Below are positions 21,091 through 26,876 of a DNA stretch of 26,876 bases, piece after piece. Origin of the DNA: an uncultured Clostridia bacterium (GTDB lineage: Bacteria > Bacillota > Clostridia > Christensenellales > Pumilibacteraceae); contig CAKQPR010000021.1 of assembly GCA_934270565.1 (NCBI GenBank), forward strand, positions 1 through 26,876, written 5' to 3'. The translations under genes and the position numbers were made by a program. Below the pieces are notes generated by a model that was given only the letters and a program-made list of their open reading frames with translations, made no database searches and was not told the DNA's origin. Each line of letters begins with the position of its first letter. Positions within the stretch are counted from its first letter, which is position 1.

Positions 21091-22158
21091 ATGGAAAACG
21101 GACTTAACAGGGACGTCGAAGAAAAGGTTTTGTCGCCGAGAAAGGGCGGCAGAATGCTTGCCGTCACGATTCTCGCGCTCGTTGCGGCGATCGCGCTTTT
21201 CGCGGTGTCGATCGTGTTTATGACGAAAGCGAACGTGCCCGCAGGCACGACCGCGGGCGGCGACGTGATATACAAATGCATAAATCCGCTTATGGCGACG
21301 CTTTCGGGCGCGGGGATAGGCATTGCGATAGTCGGCGCGCTCGCGACGTGCGTTCTGCTTCTCCCTGGCTTCAAGATCGTTGCGCCGAACGAAGCGCTCG
21401 TGCTTCTTTTCTTCGGTAAATACTACGGAACGATCGCAAACGACGGCTTTTTCTGGGTAAATCCGTTCTGCACGGCGTACAATCCCGCGGCGCGCGGCGG
21501 ACTTACGATGAAATCGGGATCGGGAAAGGACAGCAAGTCCGACGATGCGATTTCGTTCGAGCTCGGCACGAAAAAACTGTCGCTTAAAGCGATGACGCTC
21601 AACAACGACAAACAGAAAGTCAACGACGAAGAGGGTAACCCGATCGAAATCGGCGTTGTCGTCATCTGGCGCATCGTGAACACCGCCAAAGCCGTGTTCA
21701 ACGTCGATAACTATATGAGCTTTATATCCACGCAAGCCGATTCGGCGATCCGCAACGTTGCCCGCGCGTACCCCTACGACGTGAGCGAAGCGGGCGACGA
21801 AAAATCGCTTCGCGGCTCGAGTCAGGAAATCGCGGACGTACTTAAAGACGACCTTCAAAAGCGCGTGGAGTTCGCGGGTATCGAAATCCTCGAAGCGCGC
21901 ATCACGCACCTTGCTTACGCGCCCGAAATCGCGGCGGCAATGCTTCAGCGCCAGCAGGCAAAGGCGATTATCGTCGCACGTCAGAAGATCGTCGAAGGCG
22001 CGGTCGGTATGGTGGAAATGGCGCTCAACAAGCTCAGCGAAAAGTCTATCGTAGAGCTCGACGCCGAGCATAAAGCGCAGATGGTAAGCAATCTTCTGGT
22101 CGTGCTTTGCGGAAACAAGGACGCTCAGCCGATAGTGAACAGCGGTTCGATAGGCTGA
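21091..22158 (+). CDS. SPFH/Band 7 domain membrane protein
   Basis: 355 residues. Two hydrophobic helices (~22-44 and ~72-92) precede the SPFH domain (~92-300), with FKIVAPNEALVLLFFGKYYGTIANDGFFWVNPF, the IGVVVIWRIVNTAKAVFNVDNY core and 'VEFAGIEILEARITHLAYAPEIAAAMLQRQQAKAIIVARQKIVEGAVGMVEMAL', the typical stomatin-like end. Such proteins form large membrane-bound scaffolds, often tied to membrane microdomains or protease control. GGGAGG lies before the ATG. Sixteen bases separate it from the aldolase gene, so they are cotranscribed, although no known functional link exists. Confidence 0.9.
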   Translation: MENGLNRDVEEKVLSPRKGGRMLAVTILALVAAIALFAVSIVFMTKANVPAGTTAGGDVIYKCINPLMATLSGAGIGIAIVGALATCVLLLPGFKIVAPNEALVLLFFGKYYGTIANDGFFWVNPFCTAYNPAARGGLTMKSGSGKDSKSDDAISFELGTKKLSLKAMTLNNDKQKVNDEEGNPIEIGVVVIWRIVNTAKAVFNVDNYMSFISTQADSAIRNVARAYPYDVSEAGDEKSLRGSSQEIADVLKDDLQKRVEFAGIEILEARITHLAYAPEIAAAMLQRQQAKAIIVARQKIVEGAVGMVEMALNKLSEKSIVELDAEHKAQMVSNLLVVLCGNKDAQPIVNSGSIG

Positions 22159-22174
22159 TATTAAAGGAACACTT

Positions 22175-22810
22175 ATGAATATTTACGACGAAATGACAAA
22201 GATCGGGGTAATTCCCGTAGTTAAGATCGAAGATCCTTCCGATACGTTCCCGCTTGTCGAGGCTATGGCGAGAGGCGGTTTGCCTGCCGCCGAAATCACT
22301 TTCCGCACGGCTCACGCGCTCGGCGCGATAGAGCAGGTTGCGAAGCGCTTACCCGACGTTCTTGTCGGAGCGGGCACCGTGACTAACGCCGATCAGGCGA
22401 AAAGAGCGATCGACGCGGGTGCGAAATTTATCGTGGGTCCGGGTCTTAGCGCAAAGGTTGCAAAGGTCTGCCGCGAGCAAAACGTAGTTTACCTCCCCGG
22501 GTGCGTTACGCCCACCGAAATAATCGCCGCGCTCGACGAGGGAATTACGACGGTCAAGTTTTTCCCCGCGTCCGTTTACGGCGGGCTTAAAGCGATCAAA
22601 GCGTTGTCCGCGCCGTTTTCCACGGTTAAATTTCTGCCCACCGGCGGCGTGAATGCGACTAACCTTGCCGAATACCTCGCGTTTGACAGGATTGCGGCTT
22701 GCGGAGGGAGTTGGATGGCAGAACCTTCGCTCGTTCGCGGGAAGCGTTTCGACGAAATAGAAAAGCTTTGCCGCGAGGCGAGCGACATAGTGAAAACCGT
22801 TCGCGGCTGA
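22175..22810 (+). CDS. eda: KDPG/KHG aldolase
   Basis: 211 residues, class I aldolase barrel. The Schiff-base Lys128 lies in TVKFFPAS, with Glu40 and Arg44 in AAEITFRT, all shifted by five from the E. coli enzyme. GAGTVT, PGCVTPTE, LPTGGV and CGGSWM are also conserved. It splits 2-keto-3-deoxy-6-phosphogluconate (or 4-hydroxy-2-oxoglutarate) into pyruvate and glyceraldehyde-3-phosphate (or glyoxylate), so it takes part in uronate or Entner-Doudoroff type sugar use. AAAGGA lies before the ATG. No KDG kinase or uronate genes are next to it. It is the last gene of the pair with SPFH. Confidence 0.96.
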   Translation: MNIYDEMTKIGVIPVVKIEDPSDTFPLVEAMARGGLPAAEITFRTAHALGAIEQVAKRLPDVLVGAGTVTNADQAKRAIDAGAKFIVGPGLSAKVAKVCREQNVVYLPGCVTPTEIIAALDEGITTVKFFPASVYGGLKAIKALSAPFSTVKFLPTGGVNATNLAEYLAFDRIAACGGSWMAEPSLVRGKRFDEIEKLCREASDIVKTVRG

Positions 22811-22902
22811 GCGGGCGGAACGATAAAACGCATTGCAGCGGGTCGGATTTGCGATTTGTTGCTGTTTTTTGCAAAAAACCGACGAAAACAAGTGAAAAAC
22901 GC

Positions 22903-22931
22903 TTGCAAAAACCCGAAATCTATTGTAAAAT
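22903..22931 (+). promoter_or_regulatory. Promoter of spoVG
   Basis: -35 TTGCAA (22903-22908), 17-nt spacer, -10 TAAAAT (22926-22931). It looks like sigmaA; I found no convincing sigmaH site, which drives spoVG in Bacillus subtilis. Confidence 0.7.
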
Positions 22932-22979
22932 GTTCTTAGCGAGGCAACATGCCGCGAATTACTTATAGAGGGAAAAGCT

Positions 22980-23258
22980 ATGAACATCAGTGAAGTGCGA
23001 GTCAGATTAGTCAAAAAAGACGAGGGCAAACTCAAAGCGGTTGCGTCGGTCACCATCGACGATTGCTTCGTCGTTCACGACGTGAAGATTCTCGAGGGAC
23101 AGGACGATTTTTTCATCGCCATGCCGAGCAAGAAAACGCCCGACGGAGAATACAAGGACATCGTGCACCCGCTTAATACGGAAACCAGAGAAATGCTGAA
23201 AAAAGCCGTTCTCGAGGAATTCGAGAAGGTTCGCTCGCAGGCGGCTGTCGAAGCTTAA
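22980..23258 (+). CDS. spoVG: SpoVG family regulator
   Basis: 92 residues, typical length. The conserved run MNISEVRVRLV, ASVTIDDCFVVHDVKIL, FIAMPSKKTPDGEYKDIVHPLN is present. SpoVG is a small site-specific nucleic-acid binding protein that influences sporulation, cell-wall and capsule genes in Bacillota. AGAGGG lies about 8 nt before the ATG. It has its own promoter and a modest terminator, so it is monocistronic. It lies 0.8 kb from spoIIID, with a sugar acetyltransferase gene between them. Confidence 0.97.
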   Translation: MNISEVRVRLVKKDEGKLKAVASVTIDDCFVVHDVKILEGQDDFFIAMPSKKTPDGEYKDIVHPLNTETREMLKKAVLEEFEKVRSQAAVEA

Positions 23259-23282
23259 GCAATAAAGGTTACCGAAAAAACG

Positions 23283-23314
23283 AAAAGACGCTCGCAGGGG
23301 GCTACGGGCGTTTT
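23283..23314 (+). terminator. Probable terminator of spoVG
   Basis: AAAAG, then ACGCTCG (23288-23294) pairing with CGGGCGT (23305-23311) through one G-U pair, then TTTT. A weaker stem than the others in the window. Confidence 0.55.
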
Positions 23315-23343
23315 AAGCTTGTAATTTTACGGCAAAGGACGGC

Positions 23344-23979
23344 TTGATTGTGGAACTTGACGAAATCAGACGCAGAATGAGAGAAGGTATGCTTTATAAC
23401 TCGGGGGATCCCGAGCTTCTCGCGGTGCAGGCGAAATACCTCGAAAAAATGTACGATTATAATGCGACCCGACCGAGCGAGGGCGAAAAGCGCGCCGCGC
23501 TTATCAAGGAAATGTTCGGATCGGCGGGCGAGGGGTGCTATATCGAGCCGCCTTTCCACGCCAACTGGGGCGGGAAGAACGTGCATCTCGGCGACAACGT
23601 GTACGCGAATTTCAATCTCACCTGCGTGGACGATTGCGAAATATTTATCGGCGACGGAACAATGCTCGGTCCGTCCGTCGTTCTCGCTTCCGCTTCGCAC
23701 CCGATCTGCCCCGAACTGAGAAAAAAGGCTTATCAATTCAATCTCCCCGTGCGTATCGGCAAAAACTGCTGGCTTGGCGCGGGAGTGGTCGTGCTCCCGG
23801 GAGTTACCGTCGGCGACAATACCGTGGTCGGCGCGGGCAGCGTGGTTACGCACGACCTTCCCGCAAACGTGGTTGCCGTCGGTTCGCCCGCCCGCATTCT
23901 TCGCCCGATTAGCGAGCGCGATTACGAATTCTATTACCGCGACCGCCCCATCGACGACGAATCGAAAAAGGATATGTAA
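23344..23979 (+). CDS. Maltose/galactoside-type O-acetyltransferase (hexapeptide repeat)
   Basis: 211 residues, LacA/Maa/NodL type. An N-terminal helical Mac domain (REGMLYNSGDPELLAVQ ~13-30) is followed by left-handed beta-helix repeats (VHLGDNVYANFN, IFIGDGTMLGPSV, VRIGKNCWLGAGVVVLPGVTVGDNTVVGAGSVVTHDLP). The expected catalytic His119 lies in SASHP. It moves acetyl from acetyl-CoA to a sugar hydroxyl in the cytoplasm. The start is uncertain: TTG 23344 or GTG 23350, both after AAAGGA (23334-23339); no ATG fits well. No clear promoter is seen. A strong bidirectional terminator follows. Confidence 0.92.
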   Translation: MIVELDEIRRRMREGMLYNSGDPELLAVQAKYLEKMYDYNATRPSEGEKRAALIKEMFGSAGEGCYIEPPFHANWGGKNVHLGDNVYANFNLTCVDDCEIFIGDGTMLGPSVVLASASHPICPELRKKAYQFNLPVRIGKNCWLGAGVVVLPGVTVGDNTVVGAGSVVTHDLPANVVAVGSPARILRPISERDYEFYYRDRPIDDESKKDM

Positions 23980-24016
23980 ACCCGCTTTGTCGCGAAAAAT
24001 ATAAAACGCATACGAA

Positions 24017-24044
24017 AAAATACGACCTTGCGGGGTCGTATTTT
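24017..24044. terminator. Bidirectional terminator
   Basis: AAAATACGACC, 6-nt loop, GGTCGTATTTT. It lies between the acetyltransferase and the convergent spoIIID gene; it is perfectly paired with A and T flanks. Confidence 0.93.
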
Positions 24045-24055
24045 CTTATCGGTCG

Positions 24056-24310
24056 TTAGTCGCGGGAATGAAGGTATTTGTTTTTTGTGGCGTTTCCGCC
24101 TCTTATGTGCCTTTCGGCGAGGTTGAATTCGAGAATTTTTTTCACTTCGCGCCACAGGTCCGCGTTTATGTATTTAAGCCGCTCGGAAACGTCCTTATGA
24201 ACGGTGCTTTTGCTTACGTCGAACGTCGCCGCGGTTTCGCGGACGGTCGCTCCCGTCGAGAGGATGTGTTCCGCCTCCTCAAGCGTTCTCTTTTCGATGC
24301 TCTCTTTCAT
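24056..24310 (-). CDS. spoIIID: Sporulation transcription factor SpoIIID
   Basis: 84 residues from ATG 24310. It matches SpoIIID over its length: ATVRETAATFDVSKSTVHKDVSERL is the helix-turn-helix, and ERHIRGGNATKNKY is the conserved C-terminal DNA-contact region. It is a mother-cell regulator that acts with sigmaE and then switches to sigmaK genes during endospore formation. A GTG at 24316 is possible but sits only 3 nt from the AAAGGA site; ATG 24310 has 9 nt, so I prefer it. A sigmaE-like promoter lies just upstream. It is divergent from the HtrA-like gene. Its presence is the best evidence that this organism is a spore former. Confidence 0.97.
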   Translation of the reverse strand: MKESIEKRTLEEAEHILSTGATVRETAATFDVSKSTVHKDVSERLKYINADLWREVKKILEFNLAERHIRGGNATKNKYLHSRD

Positions 24311-24339
24311 TTTCACGCTTCCTTTTAAGTCTGTATTTT

Positions 24340-24368
24340 ATCTTATGTCCTCTCCTCGCGCGATATGA
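24340..24368 (-). promoter_or_regulatory. SigmaE-like promoter of spoIIID
   Basis: On the minus strand, -35-like TCATATC (24362-24368), spacer of exactly 14, -10-like CATAAGAT (24340-24347). The Bacillus sigmaE consensus is KMATATT - 14 - CATACAAT; one and two mismatches are seen. The expected start near 24333 leaves a short leader containing the AAAGGA site. No sigmaA promoter is seen here. Confidence 0.6.
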
Positions 24369-24445
24369 CAAAAACCGCCAAACAGATTGAGGCTCGGGGC
24401 GTTTCGGGTATGAAGTAAAAAATTTTTATCCTAAACCACCGATTT

Positions 24446-24462
24446 TTAACTTTATTTTAACT
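24446..24462 (+). promoter_or_regulatory. Putative response-regulator box upstream of the HtrA-like gene
   Basis: TTAACT - 5 bp - TTAACT, a direct repeat with an 11-bp period, the pattern bound by OmpR/PhoB-type regulators (Pho box TTAACA-N5). It is followed 10 bp later by a -10-like TACAAT (24472-24477) with no good -35 box, as expected for activator-dependent promoters. Confidence 0.4.
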
Positions 24463-24573
24463 TGAACATACTACAATATAGTCGTGAAATCGCAGAAGCG
24501 GCGTTTTTTAAGCGGCGTTACCTGCAGAATAAAACCGCCCGATCGGCGGCAGAGAAAACGGAGAAATACTTAT

Positions 24574-26205
24574 ATGAAAAAGACTTTTATGAAGATAGCA
24601 ACGGCGATTATGTGTGTTTGCATGGCGGTAGTGCCGCTGTCGGCGTGCGGCGAGAGTTCGGCATACGAAATCGCGGTTAAGAACGGTTTCGTGGGTACGG
24701 AAGCGGAATGGCTCGAGAGTCTCAAAGGCGATTCGGCTTACGAAACGGCGGTGAAAAACGGCTTTACGGGAACGGAAGCGGAGTGGATTGCAAGTCTCAA
24801 AGGCAAAGACGGACTTGACGCCGACGATAACGCTTACGATATCGCCGTGAAAAACGGCTTTACGGGTTCGCAGAAAGACTGGCTCGAAAGCCTCAAGGGC
24901 GCGGACGGCAAGGACGGCGCGGACGCGGTAGATTATCTGTATAATACTTGGGTAAAATGGCACGACAGCAAAATTTACACCGGCTCGTACTATGAATTTC
25001 TGACTACCTACGACGCGGCGGCTACCGCTTACGGGGTCGATAACGGCGTGGCGGCGGTAAGTCGAGCCATGTGTTCGTCGGTGATCGTATTCGGCGAGTT
25101 TACGGCGCGCGAGAAAGTCGGACGGAAGAACGGTGCGTTCGGAGAGACCGTTTACGGCGAGTACACAACGATAGGCGCGGGAGCGGGCGCGATTTACGAA
25201 TACGACAAGGATTCGGGCGAGGCTTATATCGTTACGAATTATCACGTCGTTTACGGTGCGGATACGGTAGGCGGTTTTGCGAAGAAACTCGGCGTTTGCC
25301 TGTACGGCGATTATCCGACGATAGAAGCGACTACTAATTCGACCTATTCGTCGCTTACCGATCGTACTTTAAGAGAAGGAACTTTCGTCGAAGCGACGTT
25401 TATCGGCGGGAGCGCGGATCACGACGTTGCGGTTTTAAAGGTTAAAATCTCCGAGGATGAGAGAAAAACTCACTCGATCGCCGCGGCTAAGGTCGAAGAT
25501 TCCGATTTTCTGAGTCTCGGGCAGAAGGCGATTGCGATCGGAAACCCGAATGCGTCCGGCTTTTCGGCAACAACCGGCACTCTGTCCGTCGATTCGGAAA
25601 ACATCGTAATGGAGAGCATAACCGATTCTTCGAAAACGATGGCTTACCGCGTTATGCGCGTCGATACCGCGATCAATGCGGGAAACAGCGGCGGCGGACT
25701 TTACAACGCTTCGGGAAACCTTATCGGGCTTGTGGAGGCGAAGGCTTCGTCATCGAGTATCGACAACATTTCTTACGCGATCCCCGCAAATATCGTGCGC
25801 GGCGTCGCAGACAACGTGATCCGTCACAGCAAGGCGGGGAAGGATAAAACGAGCGCGTTCGATAAGCGAATGATAGGCATTTCCACGAACGTAAGCGATA
25901 CGTCTAATCGTTACGACGCGGAGAAAGGTACGATTACCGTTACGGAAACGGTTTATGTCGCCGAGGTTGTGAAAAATTCGCCCGCGGCTGCGGCGGGGCT
26001 CGCGGTCGGAGACGTGATAAAATCGGCTCGGCTTCTGACTTCGGCAGGCGTTACGCCGAAGTCCGTTCGCGGTTCGGCCGAACCTCTTACTATCACGCGT
26101 AACTTTCAGCTGTCCGATTATATGATGTACGCCGACGAGGGCGACAAGGTCGAGCTTACGGTTGTGCGCGACGGAGTAGAAAAAGTTATCGTCGTTACGG
26201 TGTAA
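24574..26205 (+). CDS. HtrA/DegP-like serine protease, lipoprotein with EWLxSLKG repeats
   Basis: 543 residues from ATG 24574 (GGAG upstream; an earlier in-frame start at 24484 lacks one and would block the signal peptide). A lipoprotein signal ends with LSAC, lipidated at Cys25. Next come three repeats of about 24-36 residues (YEIAVKNGFVGTEAEWLESL; ~29-52, 54-77, 87-109), linked by collagen-like GKDG/GADGKDG spacers. A trypsin-like domain (~165-400) follows with His224 (TNYHVVYG), Asp284 (DHDVAVLKV) and Ser372 (AGNSGGGLY). The end is a PDZ domain (~455-540) with VVKNSPAAAAGLAVGDVI. It is anchored outside the membrane and should degrade or sense misfolded surface proteins. It has its own terminator. 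Confidence 0.93.
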   Translation: MKKTFMKIATAIMCVCMAVVPLSACGESSAYEIAVKNGFVGTEAEWLESLKGDSAYETAVKNGFTGTEAEWIASLKGKDGLDADDNAYDIAVKNGFTGSQKDWLESLKGADGKDGADAVDYLYNTWVKWHDSKIYTGSYYEFLTTYDAAATAYGVDNGVAAVSRAMCSSVIVFGEFTAREKVGRKNGAFGETVYGEYTTIGAGAGAIYEYDKDSGEAYIVTNYHVVYGADTVGGFAKKLGVCLYGDYPTIEATTNSTYSSLTDRTLREGTFVEATFIGGSADHDVAVLKVKISEDERKTHSIAAAKVEDSDFLSLGQKAIAIGNPNASGFSATTGTLSVDSENIVMESITDSSKTMAYRVMRVDTAINAGNSGGGLYNASGNLIGLVEAKASSSSIDNISYAIPANIVRGVADNVIRHSKAGKDKTSAFDKRMIGISTNVSDTSNRYDAEKGTITVTETVYVAEVVKNSPAAAAGLAVGDVIKSARLLTSAGVTPKSVRGSAEPLTITRNFQLSDYMMYADEGDKVELTVVRDGVEKVIVVTV

Positions 26206-26230
26206 CGAAAGAAACAACGGTTATAAGAGA

Positions 26231-26260
26231 AAAAGCCTTTCCCGTTTGAGAAAGGCTTTT
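26231..26260. terminator. Terminator of the HtrA-like gene
   Basis: AAAAGCCTTTC, 8-nt loop, GAAAGGCTTTT; perfectly paired, with A and T flanks. It begins 25 bases after the stop. Confidence 0.92.
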
Positions 26261-26360
26261 ACTGTACCGTTTAATTATGTCCGTATTCGCTCCCGCTCGG
26301 CGGTGAGTCACCGCGGGCGAGTATTTTGGGTTAGTCGTGTTCGCTTGTTTTTGTTCCTGC

Positions 26361-26397
26361 TGCGGGGGATTTCTCGACTGCGCTCGAAATGACATTG
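26361..26397 (+). repeat. Module B copy 5
   Basis: TGCGGGGGATTTCTCGAC TGCG CTCGAAATGACATTGT. Its upstream ~40 bases also match those before copy 3 at 10279. Confidence 0.65.
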
Positions 26398-26440
26398 TGT
26401 TCGTTTGGTTTGCGGGCGGACGAGGAACGCCCCTACATTT

Positions 26441-26672
26441 AAAGCCTTCCCCCTTGGGGCGCGACGCGGCGGCACGAAGTGCCGTAAAAACAGTCCACAG
26501 GTGACTGTTTTTAGCCAAAGCGGCGAAGTAGCTATGCTACGAGCTGGGAGGTGGATTGCCGAAGCGATAGCGAAGGCAAGACGAATGAGGGGTTGGGCTA
26601 AGACAAACGCAACGTAAAATACAACCCCTCATCAGTCGCTACGCGACAGCTTCCCCCCGAGGGGAAGCCTTT
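26441..26672 (+). mobile_element. MITE-like family A, copy 4 (carries module C)
   Basis: Bounded by AAAGCCTTCCCC and GGGGAAGCCTTT. Total 232 bp, which is the 147 bp of the empty copy 1 plus 85 bp. The rest of the element (TTGCCGAAGCGATAGCGAAGG, ATGAGGGGTTGGG, AACCCCTCATCAGTCGC) matches copies 1 and 2. Confidence 0.75.
26460..26544 (-). mobile_element. 85-bp three-hairpin module C, copy 3, nested in family A
   Basis: Reverse complement of copy 2 with no difference that I can see. It follows CCTTCCCCCTTGGGG of the host and is followed by TGGGAGGTGG. It is thus placed after the G-run of the host hairpin, as in the other two copies. Confidence 0.75.
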
Positions 26673-26876
26673 TTTAGTACCGTTCCGCTAAGTCCGTATT
26701 CGCTCCCGCGAGATCCTTACGACTGCGCGCTTTGCGCTCCGCTCAGGATGACGAAACAAAGTACCGTTCCGCTTCGTTTTATAATGTTATTTTATAAGTA
26801 CGGGCATCGCCGACTTGCCCGCAGGGGCTCCCTGCCATCGCCGACTTGCCCACGGCGGCTCGCCGTTCGCTCCCGC

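Larger units (their letters stand above)
26261..26876. repeat. Intergenic repeat cluster IV (mosaic, no genes)
   Basis: Runs to the window end with no credible gene. In order: GTCCGTATTCGCTCCCGC (~26280, again ~26690, with a partial copy at the window end); module B copy 5 (26361-26397); GGGCGGACGAGGAACGCCCC (~26414-26433); family A copy 4 (26441-26672) carrying module C (26460-26544); AGTACCGTTCCGC (~26676 and ~26760). A further hairpin-like piece similar to module B lies at ~26715-26757, and two CATCGCCGACTTGCCC pieces at ~26805 and ~26836. Confidence 0.85.

Noticed and set aside
24484..24573. Upstream start for the HtrA-like lipoprotein
   Set aside because: It would put 30 polar residues before the signal peptide, and it has no ribosome binding site.
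26405..26617. Small protein genes in repeat clusters (also 2147-2444, 10728-10925, 20787-21020)
   Set aside because: The frames are formed by the repeat modules themselves and change with each copy; no start signals.

Overview
The window reads as a chromosomal segment of an uncultured, endospore-forming, anaerobic member of the Bacillota (Clostridia). Reasons: SpoIIID and SpoVG are present. Consensus TTGACA/TATAAT promoters and AAGGAG ribosome binding sites precede most genes. There is an oxygen-sensitive glycyl radical enzyme with its activase, and the DNA is visibly GC-rich, with many GAAA/TTCG-type codons. A gut lineage such as Christensenellales fits, but this is inference. About 20 protein genes and one tRNA gene are supported. 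No phage, CRISPR array or complete transposase gene is seen.

Layout. 1-342: tRNA-Ala(GGC) on the minus strand, with a duplicated copy of its 3' tail and terminator. 564-1502: DUF308 membrane protein (minus). 1588-2472: repeat cluster I. 2534-3043: small four-helix membrane protein. 3321-4343: EamA-family transporter. 4373-7042: tight operon of cyclophilin, QueT-like S component, ArsP_2-like putative metal exporter and TcdA. 7241-10141: large membrane-anchored protein of unknown function. 10203-11147: repeat cluster II. 11226-13352: GH3 glycosidase. 13418-17270 (minus): activase, glycyl radical enzyme and GH43, divergent from an AraC-type regulator (17429-18247). 18338-20721: short-chain dehydrogenase and GMP synthase. 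20774-20970: repeat cluster III. 21091-22810: SPFH protein and KDPG aldolase. 22980-23258: SpoVG. 23344-23979: maltose/galactoside-type acetyltransferase. 24056-24310: SpoIIID (minus). 24574-26205: HtrA-like lipoprotein with three EWLxSLKG repeats. 26261-26876: repeat cluster IV.

How genes work together. GH3, GH43 and the AraC-controlled glycyl radical operon look like a sugar-use neighbourhood, but the radical enzyme's substrate cannot be named. QueT (queuosine precursor uptake) and TcdA (cyclic t6A formation) share an operon, and both serve tRNA anticodon-loop modification.

The most unusual signal is in the intergenic clusters. These are mosaics of several repeat families. One 85-bp three-hairpin module (here 'C') occurs three times. 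Each time it sits just after the G-run of a terminal hairpin of a larger palindromic repeat (twice in family A, once in family F), always in the same orientation relative to its host. One stem shows compensatory base changes between copies. Empty host copies are present in the same window. This looks like a small, hairpin-targeted, non-autonomous mobile element nested inside other palindromic elements.
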